DNA from: Carboxylicivirga mesophila
GTDB taxonomy: Bacteria > Bacteroidota > Bacteroidia > Bacteroidales > Marinilabiliaceae
Direction: 5' to 3'
Assembly: GCF_018271975.1 (NCBI RefSeq)
Contig: NZ_JAGUCN010000006.1
Coordinates: 1 to 64,000 of the forward strand
DNA: 64,000 bases
Shown: positions 18,243 through 26,264 of the stretch, one piece after another
Layout of the letters: each line of letters opens with the position of its first letter
Numbering within the stretch: the stretch's first letter is position 1
Position numbers and translations under genes: made by a program
Notes under the pieces: model-generated
Database searches by the model: none
What the model was told of the DNA's origin: nothing
What the model saw: only the letters and a program-made list of their open reading frames with translations

Positions 18243-19121
18243 ATGAAAAAAATAGTATATCTGATTGTTTTGGTGTTGTTATCTGGTCACTTTGCAATGG
18301 CTCAGGAAGAAGCACCAGTTGAAAAAAAAGTAGATAAGCCGGTTAGAGCGCCATGGGAGTCTGGAACTCTGGTAAACCACCAGACCAGTATTACTCAGTA
18401 CAAAAATACATTGGAAATGGTGATAAGTCACCGTTTTGGTCCTGTAGAAAATGGGATTAGTGATGTATTTGGTATTATGGCGCCGGGAGCAAACATCCGT
18501 ATTGGCTTTAATTATTCGATTTTAGATAATTTAAGTGTAGGTTTTGGAACGAACAGCCAGAAGAAGTATCAGGATTTTCAGGCCAAATACACCCCATTTC
18601 AGCAGACGCGCGAAAATACCATTCCGGTTAGCTTAACGCTATATGGTAATGCAGCCATAGATGGTAGAGAGGACGCTGCTTTTGGCGTAGATTATGCCTT
18701 TTCCGATAGATTATCATACTTTTCTGAGGTGATAGTAGGCCGTAAGGTTAATGATTGGTTATCGGTTCAGGCAAGTGCCAACTTTACTCATTACAATTCA
18801 GTAGATAGTTTGCTGGATAATGATAAGATTGGACTTGGCTTTGGAGGACGTATTAAGTTTAGTCCTCAATCGTCATTGACTCTTGAGTTGGGGGTTCCAC
18901 TAAAGATTGAAAGTATTTCGCAACACACATCTTTTACCAACCACCCAAAGCCACACTTCTCAATCGGTTATGAGGTATCAACGAGTACGCACGCTTTTCA
19001 AATATTTGTGACTAATGGTTTAGGTATCCTGGCACAAGAGTTGTATATGTACAATACAAATGAGTTTGATAGCAAGAGTATTCGCTTTGGTTTTAATATA
19101 ACGCGATTGTGGAATTTCTAG
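18243..19121 (+). CDS. DUF5777-like outer-membrane beta-barrel protein
   Basis: A protein of 292 residues with a signal peptide (cleavage after about residue 20, AMAQ), an alternating-residue beta pattern throughout, and a C-terminal aromatic (RLWNF), as expected for an outer-membrane barrel. It resembles the DUF5777 family, which I recall as commonly encoded next to c-type cytochromes in Bacteroidota and relatives. No heme motif is present. In this cluster it is the only candidate for a channel across the outer membrane, analogous in position, not in sequence, to the porin of porin-cytochrome complexes. Confidence 0.75.
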   Translation: MKKIVYLIVLVLLSGHFAMAQEEAPVEKKVDKPVRAPWESGTLVNHQTSITQYKNTLEMVISHRFGPVENGISDVFGIMAPGANIRIGFNYSILDNLSVGFGTNSQKKYQDFQAKYTPFQQTRENTIPVSLTLYGNAAIDGREDAAFGVDYAFSDRLSYFSEVIVGRKVNDWLSVQASANFTHYNSVDSLLDNDKIGLGFGGRIKFSPQSSLTLELGVPLKIESISQHTSFTNHPKPHFSIGYEVSTSTHAFQIFVTNGLGILAQELYMYNTNEFDSKSIRFGFNITRLWNF

Positions 19122-19143
19122 ATAATTATTAAAAACTAATAGT

Positions 19144-19557
19144 ATGAAAAAGTTGAAGATGTCGATAATGGTTAGCTGTGCATTAGTAATGCTAAGCTTT
19201 GTGTTAATGTCTTTTGTGCAGGAAAAGAAACCTTGGGATGTGCCAGCCAAGTATCAGAGTATGAAAAATCCTCAGGCTGCTGATGATGCTGAGATGATAA
19301 AAATTGGTAAGATGAATTATGCACGTCATTGTAAATCGTGCCATGGAAATATTGGAAAAGGTGATGGTCCAAAAGCAAGAAGTATTGATGCAGATTTAGG
19401 AGACTTTACTTCAGCTGAATTTCAGGCTCAAAAAGATGGCGTGATTTATTATCAGTCTTTTGTAGGTCGTGATGATATGCCAAATTTCGAAAAGAAAATT
19501 CCGGATGATGAAGACCGATGGGCAATCGTTACGTATTTACGTACGCTTAAAAAATAA
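19144..19557 (+). CDS. Monoheme cytochrome c
   Basis: A protein of 137 residues with an N-terminal hydrophobic signal or anchor (about 5-25). A class I cytochrome c domain follows, with the heme motif CKSCHG in the context NYARHCKSCHGNIGKGDGP and a likely distal methionine in RDDMPNFEKKIP. The C-terminal helix ends IVTYLRTLKK, typical of the fold. It is a probable soluble or tethered periplasmic shuttle between the tethered heptaheme protein and the outer-membrane components. It lies 22 bases after the barrel gene and is followed by a terminator-like hairpin. Confidence 0.9.
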   Translation: MKKLKMSIMVSCALVMLSFVLMSFVQEKKPWDVPAKYQSMKNPQAADDAEMIKIGKMNYARHCKSCHGNIGKGDGPKARSIDADLGDFTSAEFQAQKDGVIYYQSFVGRDDMPNFEKKIPDDEDRWAIVTYLRTLKK

Positions 19558-19575
19558 ATAAATCACCATTATTAC

Positions 19576-19625
19576 AAACTGCCCGCGCAAGAGGTATTTG
19601 CCTTTTATGCTGGCAGTTTTTTGTT
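19576..19625 (+). terminator. Internal terminator after the monoheme cytochrome gene
   Basis: AAACTGCC (19576-19583) pairs with GGCAGTTT (19612-19619), and a T-rich run follows (TTTTTTGTTTT). The 28-base loop can form a smaller inner stem. The next start codon is about 25 bases further on. Confidence 0.7.
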
Positions 19626-19650
19626 TTATCCAATAGTATATTCAGATACA

Positions 19651-20592
19651 ATGGTTCAAAAATTAAAAATAATTCCGATTTACCTGCTGGTTCTTCTGTT
19701 TGGTCATCAGATATGGGCAAATGGAGTGGCCGACAATTCACAATGTTTAAAGTGTCATGGTCAGGTGTTTTATGAATACCATAATGAGTGGACGGATCAA
19801 ATTGATCGTAAACCTCTTAATCCATTTCATCATATAGATAGTACGAAACTGCACACCTCTGTTCATAAGATGTTTGCTTGTGTAGATTGTCACTCTATGG
19901 AGTATGAGACATTTCCACATAGTGGTGAATTAAGGCTTGAAGAGAAGTATCAGTGCATGGATTGTCATGGAGGTGACGAAACCTTTGCTAAATTCAACTT
20001 TGAAGGTATTGAGGCTGCTTTTATGGAAAGTGTGCATTACAAAGCTTCCGATGAGCGTTTTAATTGCTGGATGTGTCATGATGCGCATGGATATGAGTTG
20101 GCTTTAAGAGAAGATAGGCCTATAACTGAGGTTGTTGAACTAAGTAATAATATGTGCTTAAGTTGTCACGATAACAAGTTTAAATATGGGCTGTTATCTG
20201 ATGATGAACCACAGGATATTGCAAGTATTCATTCCTGGTTGCCAAACCAGAGCCGACATTTTACCAAAGTGAGGTGTATTGATTGCCACACAAAGGTTCA
20301 GTCTGACTTGCTTGTCTCCCATAATATATTGCCCAAAGAGGAAGCAGTGCATAATTGTGTGGAATGTCACAGCTCTAATTCAGTATTAATGGAATCGCTT
20401 TATGCTCATCGGGCCAAGGAAAGCAGAGCTGAATCAGGCTTCTTCAATGCCGTTGTGTTAAATGAAGGATATATTATTGGTGCCAATCGAAACAAGACAT
20501 TGAATTTTGTTAGTATAGCCTTATTTGGTATGCTGGTAATAGGTTTGTTGATACATGCCACATTACGTTTCATCGTTTCAAAAAAGAAGTAA
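19651..20592 (+). CDS. Heptaheme c-type cytochrome with a C-terminal membrane anchor
   Basis: A protein of 313 residues from the ATG at 19651; the frame extends upstream to a TTG inside the terminator, which is unlikely to be used. An N-terminal signal (about 1-24) precedes seven CxxCH motifs in the order CLKCH, CVDCH, CMDCH, CWMCH, CLSCH, CIDCH, CVECH, with extra histidines for axial ligation. A C-terminal hydrophobic helix (FVSIALFGMLVIGLLIHATL) ending in lysines would anchor it in the inner membrane with the hemes in the periplasm. It precedes a membrane cytochrome b gene by one base, so the two probably form a quinol-oxidising module. It is not a NapC/NrfH-type protein, whose anchor is N-terminal. 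Confidence 0.88.
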   Translation: MVQKLKIIPIYLLVLLFGHQIWANGVADNSQCLKCHGQVFYEYHNEWTDQIDRKPLNPFHHIDSTKLHTSVHKMFACVDCHSMEYETFPHSGELRLEEKYQCMDCHGGDETFAKFNFEGIEAAFMESVHYKASDERFNCWMCHDAHGYELALREDRPITEVVELSNNMCLSCHDNKFKYGLLSDDEPQDIASIHSWLPNQSRHFTKVRCIDCHTKVQSDLLVSHNILPKEEAVHNCVECHSSNSVLMESLYAHRAKESRAESGFFNAVVLNEGYIIGANRNKTLNFVSIALFGMLVIGLLIHATLRFIVSKKK

Positions 20593-20593
20593 T

Positions 20594-21211
20594 ATGAGTG
20601 ATAGACTTTATTTATATCCAGTTTGGATCAGGATTTGGCATGCAGTTAATGCGTTGTGCTTTCTGGTTTTATTAATATCAGGGATTAGTATGCAGTATTC
20701 CAACCCGGCATATCCTTTATTACCATTTGATGTAGCTGTATCTAGTCATAATGTGTCGGGGATTGTAATATTTCTGGCCTACCTATTCTTTTTAGCAGCC
20801 TTTGTTTTTACTTCTAATAAAAAGCACTACAAAATAAGGTTTAAGGGGATGTCTGAACGTTTATTTAAGCAAATCAGATATTATACATTTGGTGTATTTA
20901 AGGGTGAGAGTTCTCCTTACCCAACAACAGAAGATGCAAAGTTCAATCCATTGCAGCAAGTAACATATGTAGGAGTCATTTTTGTATTGTATCCAATATT
21001 AATTATAACAGGTTTAGCGCTTATGTTTCCAGAGGCCATTATTGATAATTTCTTTGGAATTGGCGGTACCTTATTGACAGCATTACTTCATGCCAGTGCT
21101 GGATTTTTGGCCAGTTTGTTTTTGGTGATTCATTTATACTTTGCTACTATGGGAGCTTCTGTAAGTGCCAATTTTAAGAGTATTGTTAACGGTTATCACG
21201 AATCTCATTAA
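20594..21211 (+). CDS. Membrane cytochrome b (b561/hydrogenase-type)
   Basis: An integral membrane protein of 205 residues from the ATG at 20594; an upstream in-frame ATG at 20555 lies inside the preceding gene and is not favoured. Four hydrophobic helices carry histidines typical of di-heme cytochrome b subunits: RIWHAVNAL in the first, SSHNVSGI in the second, and LLHASAG and LVIHLYF in the last two. It would exchange electrons between the quinone pool and the heptaheme cytochrome encoded immediately upstream. Confidence 0.87.
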   Translation: MSDRLYLYPVWIRIWHAVNALCFLVLLISGISMQYSNPAYPLLPFDVAVSSHNVSGIVIFLAYLFFLAAFVFTSNKKHYKIRFKGMSERLFKQIRYYTFGVFKGESSPYPTTEDAKFNPLQQVTYVGVIFVLYPILIITGLALMFPEAIIDNFFGIGGTLLTALLHASAGFLASLFLVIHLYFATMGASVSANFKSIVNGYHESH

Positions 21212-21214
21212 TCT

Positions 21215-22066
21215 ATGGATGATTTATCGATCAAAAGAGGATATCTGTCGGGTATCCTCATCACTATTGGGTTGTTATTAATTGGTTATTTTTTAAGTCC
21301 TGTATTATCTACGCTGGGAATTGTACAGCTGGTGTGGCCACAGAACCTTTATTTTATATTACTGGTTGGTGCTATAGGGCTGGCTGTAGGAATTATCTCT
21401 GATTCAGCAAAGGTTAAGTTTGTTGGGGGTAAGGAAGTATTGTTGCCCGTTGGTATTGCAGTTGCCATATTTGGAATTGTGATTCTAATCAGGCCCGATG
21501 GGCTTGAGATTTCTTTAATTAATCGCTTGCTGACTGTACCAGCCATGCTTCTTGCGGTTTTTGCATTTTTTGCTGGGGGTGTTTTTCTTGGAGTAAATAG
21601 TCGCCAATTTAAAGCTAAATGGTCTGCATTTGCTTTGGTAATTGCTACCCTCGTATTTGTATTTTCAACAGTAGTAGGGCAGCATGACTATTATAACCTG
21701 TCTATGCGCATTGGTGCCGATAGAGCTCTGTTTGAGGCTGAAGCTGAAACTGGTCAATTCTATCGTTTGCCTTTTGCTGTAAAGTTGCTTGGAAATGAAG
21801 GTGGAGAAGAAAGCGTGGTAAGTGAATCAGGTGAGATTAAGGTTCGCTTTTTCGATACTGTTAGTGAATATACTGATGTTGTAATGGGAACTGACGATGT
21901 TCATAATTTAAAAGGTTGGGTGGTTAAAAGAATTAATACACCTGTTATTAGCGAAGATTCAGCCGAATTAATAGATTTAAGCCTGGTGTTTGATCGCTGG
22001 GTGGAGTTGAAATACATTAGTCTTGGATTATTATTGCTTTGTCTGGGGTTAAAGATTAAATTTTAG
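21215..22066 (+). CDS. ResB/CcsB-like membrane protein
   Basis: A protein of 283 residues: six to seven hydrophobic helices in the first 165, then a periplasmic segment containing FYRLPFAVKLLG and GWVVKRI, then a last helix near 262-283. The order and short motifs resemble the ResB half of the System II cytochrome c maturation machinery, in which a lumenal domain precedes the last helix. It is shorter than most ResB proteins, and no ResC/CcsA partner with a WWD motif is present in the window. Its place at the end of the cytochrome operon, three bases after the cytochrome b gene, supports a role in heme delivery or assembly. It may equally be an uncharacterised subunit. Confidence 0.5.
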   Translation: MDDLSIKRGYLSGILITIGLLLIGYFLSPVLSTLGIVQLVWPQNLYFILLVGAIGLAVGIISDSAKVKFVGGKEVLLPVGIAVAIFGIVILIRPDGLEISLINRLLTVPAMLLAVFAFFAGGVFLGVNSRQFKAKWSAFALVIATLVFVFSTVVGQHDYYNLSMRIGADRALFEAEAETGQFYRLPFAVKLLGNEGGEESVVSESGEIKVRFFDTVSEYTDVVMGTDDVHNLKGWVVKRINTPVISEDSAELIDLSLVFDRWVELKYISLGLLLLCLGLKIKF

Positions 22067-22082
22067 TGTTGAGTTTGATAAA

Positions 22083-22117
22083 AAAAGAGGCTGTTCATTG
22101 TATGAACAGCCTCTTTT
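22083..22117. terminator. Bidirectional terminator between the cytochrome operon and the oxoamine synthase gene
   Basis: AAAAGAGGCTGTTCA (22083-22097) and TGAACAGCCTCTTTT (22103-22117) form a perfect 15-bp stem with a five-base loop, flanked by A and T runs, between convergent genes. Confidence 0.95.
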
Positions 22118-22136
22118 GTATGCTTGAATTGATGGT

Positions 22137-23390
22137 TTAAAATACGCTGGCAATTTTATCGCTCTTGTATTTACCATCTTTAAGTTTTTCTTGTACTTCG
22201 CGGAATGCTTTGATCGTATAATCAACATCCTCCATTGTGTGAACAGCGGTAGGAATAATACGCAGCATAATCTGGTCTTTAGGAATTACCGGATAAACAA
22301 CAATAGAGCAGAAGATATTGTAGTTTTCACGCAAGTCCATTGTTAACTGAGTTGCTTCAGCCACGTTACCTTCAAGGAATACTGGTGTAACAGGAGATTC
22401 AGTTTTTCCAAGGTTAAACCCGGCTTCTCTTAGGCCTGATTGAAGCCTTTCAACCACTTTCCATAGGTTGGCTTTGTGTTCAGGCTCATCACGCAACATC
22501 TCTAATCGCTTAAGCGCACCTACTACCATTGGCATTGGTAAAGACTTAGCAAAAATTTGCGAACGCATATTATAGCGTAAATAGTTGATAACTTCTTCGG
22601 TACTGGCAACAAACCCACCAATGCCGGCCATTGACTTGGCAAATGTATTGAATACAACATCAATTTGGTCAACAACATCATAGTGCTCTGCTACACCAGC
22701 ACCTGTTTTACCCATGGTGCCAAATCCGTGTGCATCATCCACTAAAATGCGGAAGTTATATTTTTCTTTTAGCTTAACTATTCCTTTAAGATTACCAAGG
22801 TCACCAGCCATGCCAAATACACCCTCTGTAATAACAACGATACCTCCGCCTGTTTCTTTTACTCTTTTAGTGGCAAACTGAAGCATCTTTTCGCATTTAT
22901 CCATTTCATTATGGGCAAATACGAAACTTTTACCTCCTTTGGCTTTGTGAAGGAAAATACCGTCCATGATGCAAGCGTGTGACTCAGAGTCATATACTAT
23001 AACATCATTGCGGCCAATTAAGGTGTCAATGATTGATACCATTCCCTGGTAGCCAAAGTTTAGCAGGTAGGCATCTTCTTTACCAACAAATTCGGCCAGT
23101 TTAGATTCCAACTCTTCATGTTTGCTTGTTTGACCTGACATCATCCGAGCACCCATTGGATAGGCCATGCCATATTCTGCAGCGGCATCAGCATCAGCTT
23201 TACGCACTGCCGGGTGGTTAGCTAGTCCAAGGTAGTTGTTTAAACTCCATGTAAGTACTTCTTTTCCACGGAATTTCATTTTTGGACTAATTTCGCCCTC
23301 TAACTTTGGGAAAGTGAAGTATCCATGTGCTTCTTTACTATATTGACCCAATGGGCCCATATGTTTCTTTATTTTATCGAAAATATCCAC
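22137..23390 (-). CDS. Alpha-oxoamine synthase (serine palmitoyltransferase / KBL-like)
   Basis: A PLP-dependent enzyme of 417 residues that condenses an amino acid with an acyl-CoA. The PLP lysine is K252 in NTFAKSMAGIGG; DDAHGFGTMG and SLNNYLGLANHP are family signatures. Serine palmitoyltransferase (sphingolipid synthesis, common in Bacteroidota), 2-amino-3-ketobutyrate CoA ligase and related synthases share these features and cannot be separated by eye. The N-terminal stretch MGPLGQYSKEAHGYFTFPKL is more SPT-like in feel, but this is not proof. It is a single gene with a TACATTTG box upstream and a shared terminator. Confidence 0.8.
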   Translation of the reverse strand: MDIFDKIKKHMGPLGQYSKEAHGYFTFPKLEGEISPKMKFRGKEVLTWSLNNYLGLANHPAVRKADADAAAEYGMAYPMGARMMSGQTSKHEELESKLAEFVGKEDAYLLNFGYQGMVSIIDTLIGRNDVIVYDSESHACIMDGIFLHKAKGGKSFVFAHNEMDKCEKMLQFATKRVKETGGGIVVITEGVFGMAGDLGNLKGIVKLKEKYNFRILVDDAHGFGTMGKTGAGVAEHYDVVDQIDVVFNTFAKSMAGIGGFVASTEEVINYLRYNMRSQIFAKSLPMPMVVGALKRLEMLRDEPEHKANLWKVVERLQSGLREAGFNLGKTESPVTPVFLEGNVAEATQLTMDLRENYNIFCSIVVYPVIPKDQIMLRIIPTAVHTMEDVDYTIKAFREVQEKLKDGKYKSDKIASVF

Positions 23391-23417
23391 TATACTGAGC
23401 TTTTAAAATTTTCGCTG

Positions 23418-23425
23418 CAAATGTA
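23418..23425 (-). promoter_or_regulatory. Probable -7 box of the oxoamine synthase gene
   Basis: The minus strand reads TACATTTG followed by C, a full TAnnTTTG match, 28 bases before the ATG. Confidence 0.55.
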
Positions 23426-23653
23426 ATGTTTTTACTTATCTTTTTGAAAGAAACCCGGTTAAAAAAGAGATGTAGCCGATTGATGTTCGGCAGGATTACA
23501 CATGAATTGATGGTAATGTTCAATCCGTGAGGTATTTAGTTGTTTTCTTGACTTATCTGTTAGTGAGTTTTCTCTACTGCTGCAGTTTGTTGAAGTAATA
23601 TGAGTGGTTGTAGGTGCAAATTATTGTGCTTGTTGATTATATCTGTTTCGGGG

Positions 23654-23684
23654 TTGTGAGGTTAAATCCTAAAGATTATCTTTG
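23654..23684 (+). promoter_or_regulatory. Probable bamD-rpoZ promoter
   Basis: TATCTTTG (23677-23684) matches TAnnTTTG fully and is followed by CACG, as is common in this phylum. GTTG about 20 bases upstream is a three-of-four -33 box. The expected start near 23691 leaves about 63 bases of leader. Confidence 0.6.
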
Positions 23685-23753
23685 CACGTTGTAAAAGCAG
23701 CTAAAAAGAACTGGCTTATTACGTATTTTTTGAATCTCAAAAATTTCAAATAT

Positions 23754-24587
23754 ATGAAGTTGAAATACTTACTGATTGTTGTCGCATTACTAGGGATAAT
23801 TGGTTCTGGTTGTAGTAAATATCAGAAACTACTTAAAAGCCAGGATTATGAGCTTTGGTATGCTGAAGCGATGAAGTATTATGAGCAGGAGGATTATACG
23901 CGTGCAGCTACTCTTTTAGGGCAATTGGTAAATATTTACAGGGGTACGGATAAAGCCGAGGAAGCAAACTACGTTTATGCTAATTGTTTATATGGGTTAA
24001 ATGATTTTTTAACTGCAGGCCATTACTACCGTGAGTATGTTAAGAACTTTCCGGCAGGAGATTATGCTGAAGAATGTCAGTATATGAGTGCCTATTGTTA
24101 TTATATGCGTTCGCCTAAACCACGTTTGGACCAGACAACAACAGAAGAAGCAATACAGGAGTTTCAGTTGTTTATTAATATGTATCCTAATAGTGCCAGA
24201 GTTGATGAATCGACCCGTTTAATGGATGAGTTGCGTGATAAGTTAGTATATAAGTCGTATCTTAATGCCAAGTTGTATTATAATTTGGGTGACTATTTAG
24301 GTAATAATTATCAATCGGCAGTCATTGCAGCTCAAAACAGTCTGAAGGATTTTCCTGATACGAAATACAGAGAAGAGTTATCGTTCCTGATTCTGGAGTC
24401 TAAATATATTCAGGCAGTTAATAGTGTTGAGGAAAAGAAAGAGGAGCGTGTGCGAGATACTATTGATGAGTATTATTCGTTTGTAAATGAATTTCCGGAA
24501 GGAAAATATAAGAAGAAGGCAGATCGGATATTTGAAGATACCGATAAGATGCTGAAAGGATATAATAACGAAGTTGCAGTAAATTAA
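23754..24587 (+). CDS. bamD: Outer-membrane assembly lipoprotein BamD
   Basis: A TPR-type lipoprotein of 277 residues from the ATG at 23754; the upstream extension to a TTG overlaps the promoter and is rejected. The signal peptide ends IGSG-C, a good lipobox. Repeated helical pairs follow (YYEQEDYTRAATLLGQLVN, LNDFLTAGHYYREYVKNFP, EEAIQEFQLFINMYP), the pattern of BamD, which works with BamA in inserting barrel proteins. It is followed by the RNA polymerase omega gene after 10 bases, a known Bacteroidota arrangement. Confidence 0.92.
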   Translation: MKLKYLLIVVALLGIIGSGCSKYQKLLKSQDYELWYAEAMKYYEQEDYTRAATLLGQLVNIYRGTDKAEEANYVYANCLYGLNDFLTAGHYYREYVKNFPAGDYAEECQYMSAYCYYMRSPKPRLDQTTTEEAIQEFQLFINMYPNSARVDESTRLMDELRDKLVYKSYLNAKLYYNLGDYLGNNYQSAVIAAQNSLKDFPDTKYREELSFLILESKYIQAVNSVEEKKEERVRDTIDEYYSFVNEFPEGKYKKKADRIFEDTDKMLKGYNNEVAVN

Positions 24588-24597
24588 AAATTATCAT

Positions 24598-24936
24598 ATG
24601 TCAATCGACTACAAAAAAACAAATGCACCGGTATCGACAGTGACCTGGGATAAAAATGTTTTATCTGAGCCAACCGGTAACATCTACGAATCAATCGTAG
24701 TTTTGGGTAAACGTGCCAATCAGATTAGCTCTGAAATGAAGGAAGAGTTAAACAAGAAGCTTCAGGAGTTTGCGTCGTATACCGATAACTTAGAGGAGGT
24801 ATTTGAAAACAGGGAGCAGATTGAGATTTCGCGTTTCTATGAGCGCTTACCAAAGCCTGTATGCATTGCTACGCAAGAGTTTGTAGAAGGTAATGTGTAC
24901 CATCGTAATCCTGATAAGGAAGAAAACGAGGAGTAA
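24598..24936 (+). CDS. rpoZ: RNA polymerase omega subunit, Bacteroidota type
   Basis: A protein of 112 residues. The core reads GNIYESIVVLGKRANQISSE, the omega helix that binds the beta-prime subunit, and a longer C-terminal part typical of the phylum follows (RFYERLPKPVCIATQEFVEG). It lies 10 bases after bamD and is presumably cotranscribed from the promoter at 23654-23684. Confidence 0.88.
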   Translation: MSIDYKKTNAPVSTVTWDKNVLSEPTGNIYESIVVLGKRANQISSEMKEELNKKLQEFASYTDNLEEVFENREQIEISRFYERLPKPVCIATQEFVEGNVYHRNPDKEENEE

Positions 24937-25022
24937 TCAGATTTATTCTGGTTAATTCAACGACTTTATAAGAATAATAATAAAAGGTAAAGGAGGATAG
25001 TATATTCTCTTTTATCTTTTTT

Positions 25023-25030
25023 TATTTTTG
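25023..25030 (+). promoter_or_regulatory. -7 box directly before the coaBC start
   Basis: TATTTTTG is a full TAnnTTTG match and ends three bases before the ATG at 25034. If used, the transcript would start at or just inside the start codon. Confidence 0.45.
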
Positions 25031-25033
25031 AGT

Positions 25034-26248
25034 ATGCTAAAAGGTAAGAAGTTTATTCTCGGAATATCAGGTGGTATTGCTGCATATAAGTGTGCCACGC
25101 TCGCACGTTTGCTGGTCAAAGAAGGAGCAGAAGTGCAGGTTATCATGACGAAATTGGCGAAACAGTTTATAACGCCACTCACCATGGCAACCTTATCAAA
25201 ACGACCGATTCTGGTGGAGTTTTTTAATCCTGAAAACGGCGATTGGAATAGTCATGTGGATAGTGGATTGTGGGCTGATGCTATGATTATTGCGCCGGCC
25301 ACTGCTAATACAATGGGTAAGATGGCCAATGGGGTGGCTGATAACTTGTTGATCACTACTTATCTTTCTGCACGTTGCCCGGTGTTTATTGCCCCAACAA
25401 TGGACCTGGATATGTACCAGCACCCATCAACGCAGCGTAACATGGCCACTCTTCGTTCTTATGGTAATCATTTGATTGAGCCTAATTCGGGTGAGTTGGC
25501 CAGTGGTCTGATTGGTAAAGGGCGAATGGCTGAGCCCGAAGAAATTGTGGAAGAACTAAGAATGTTCTTTAGTAAACAAGAAACGTTGGAGTTGGAGGGT
25601 AAAAAAGTACTTGTGTCTGCTGGACCAACTCATGAGAAAATTGATCCTGTGCGCTTTATTGGCAATTACTCGTCTGGTAAGATGGGATACGCAATTGCGG
25701 AGGAACTAGCTCAGCGAGGTGCTCTTGTGACCTTAGTGAGCGGGCCAACCAGCCTTACTGTAAATCATCCGAATATCGGCCGTGTTGATGTTGTTAGTGC
25801 CAATGATATGTATAATGCATGTGAGAAGACTTTCGCAGATATGGATGGGGCCATTATGTCAGCGGCAGTAGCGGACTATACGCCTACTATTAAGGCTGAT
25901 GAAAAGATTAAGCGTACATCAGAAAAGATGGCCATTAACCTGGAAGCAACGATTGATGTAGCCGCTGCATTAGGGAAAAAGAAAACGGATAAGCAAGTTT
26001 TAGTGGGGTTTGCTCTAGAAACGCAGGATGCCCTAAATAATGCCCAAAAGAAGCTTCAAAAGAAGAACTTAGATTTTATCGTTTTAAATAGTCTGGAGGA
26101 TAAAGGGGCTGGTTTTAATTCTGATACAAATAAAATTACGATCATCGATAAGGATAATAAGACCACGGAATTTGCGTTAAAAGCTAAGGATGAAGTTGCT
26201 CGTGATATCGTAGATGAGTTCGTTGCTTGTATACATGGGCGAGAGTAA
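25034..26248 (+). CDS. coaBC: Bifunctional phosphopantothenoylcysteine decarboxylase / synthetase
   Basis: Two-domain enzyme of coenzyme A synthesis, 404 residues from the ATG at 25034. The TTG two codons earlier lies inside the promoter box. The N-terminal flavin domain (about 1-180) shows LGISGGIAAYK, the PATANTMGKMANG segment and PTMDLDMY, the form of the PxMNxxMW motif that I recall as usual in this phylum. The CoaB domain (about 190-404) has VSAGPTHEKIDPVRFIGNYS and AAVADYTP. It starts the three-gene run coaBC, DUF4835, recN that is conserved across Bacteroidota. Confidence 0.95.
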   Translation: MLKGKKFILGISGGIAAYKCATLARLLVKEGAEVQVIMTKLAKQFITPLTMATLSKRPILVEFFNPENGDWNSHVDSGLWADAMIIAPATANTMGKMANGVADNLLITTYLSARCPVFIAPTMDLDMYQHPSTQRNMATLRSYGNHLIEPNSGELASGLIGKGRMAEPEEIVEELRMFFSKQETLELEGKKVLVSAGPTHEKIDPVRFIGNYSSGKMGYAIAEELAQRGALVTLVSGPTSLTVNHPNIGRVDVVSANDMYNACEKTFADMDGAIMSAAVADYTPTIKADEKIKRTSEKMAINLEATIDVAAALGKKKTDKQVLVGFALETQDALNNAQKKLQKKNLDFIVLNSLEDKGAGFNSDTNKITIIDKDNKTTEFALKAKDEVARDIVDEFVACIHGRE

Positions 26249-26264
26249 AAAATCATAAATAGCT

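Larger units (their letters stand above)
23391..23753. promoter_or_regulatory. Divergent promoter region
   Basis: A 363-base gap between divergent genes. It holds a minus-strand -7 box and a plus-strand -7 box (both listed separately). Nothing else with structure was seen in between. Confidence 0.6.

Noticed and set aside
19621-19650. TTG start for the heptaheme gene 10 codons upstream
   Set aside because: It lies in the T-run of the preceding terminator, and the extra residues would spoil the signal peptide; ATG 19651 is preferred.
16657-20592. Identification of the multiheme proteins as nitrite reductase (NrfA/NrfH) or NapC
   Set aside because: There is no CxxCK motif, no N-terminal NapC-type anchor with four hemes, and the heme counts and spacing differ.
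20555-20593. ATG at 20555 as the start of the cytochrome b gene
   Set aside because: It would overlap the heptaheme gene by 38 bases and add residues before the conserved N-terminus; ATG 20594 fits the one-base spacing.
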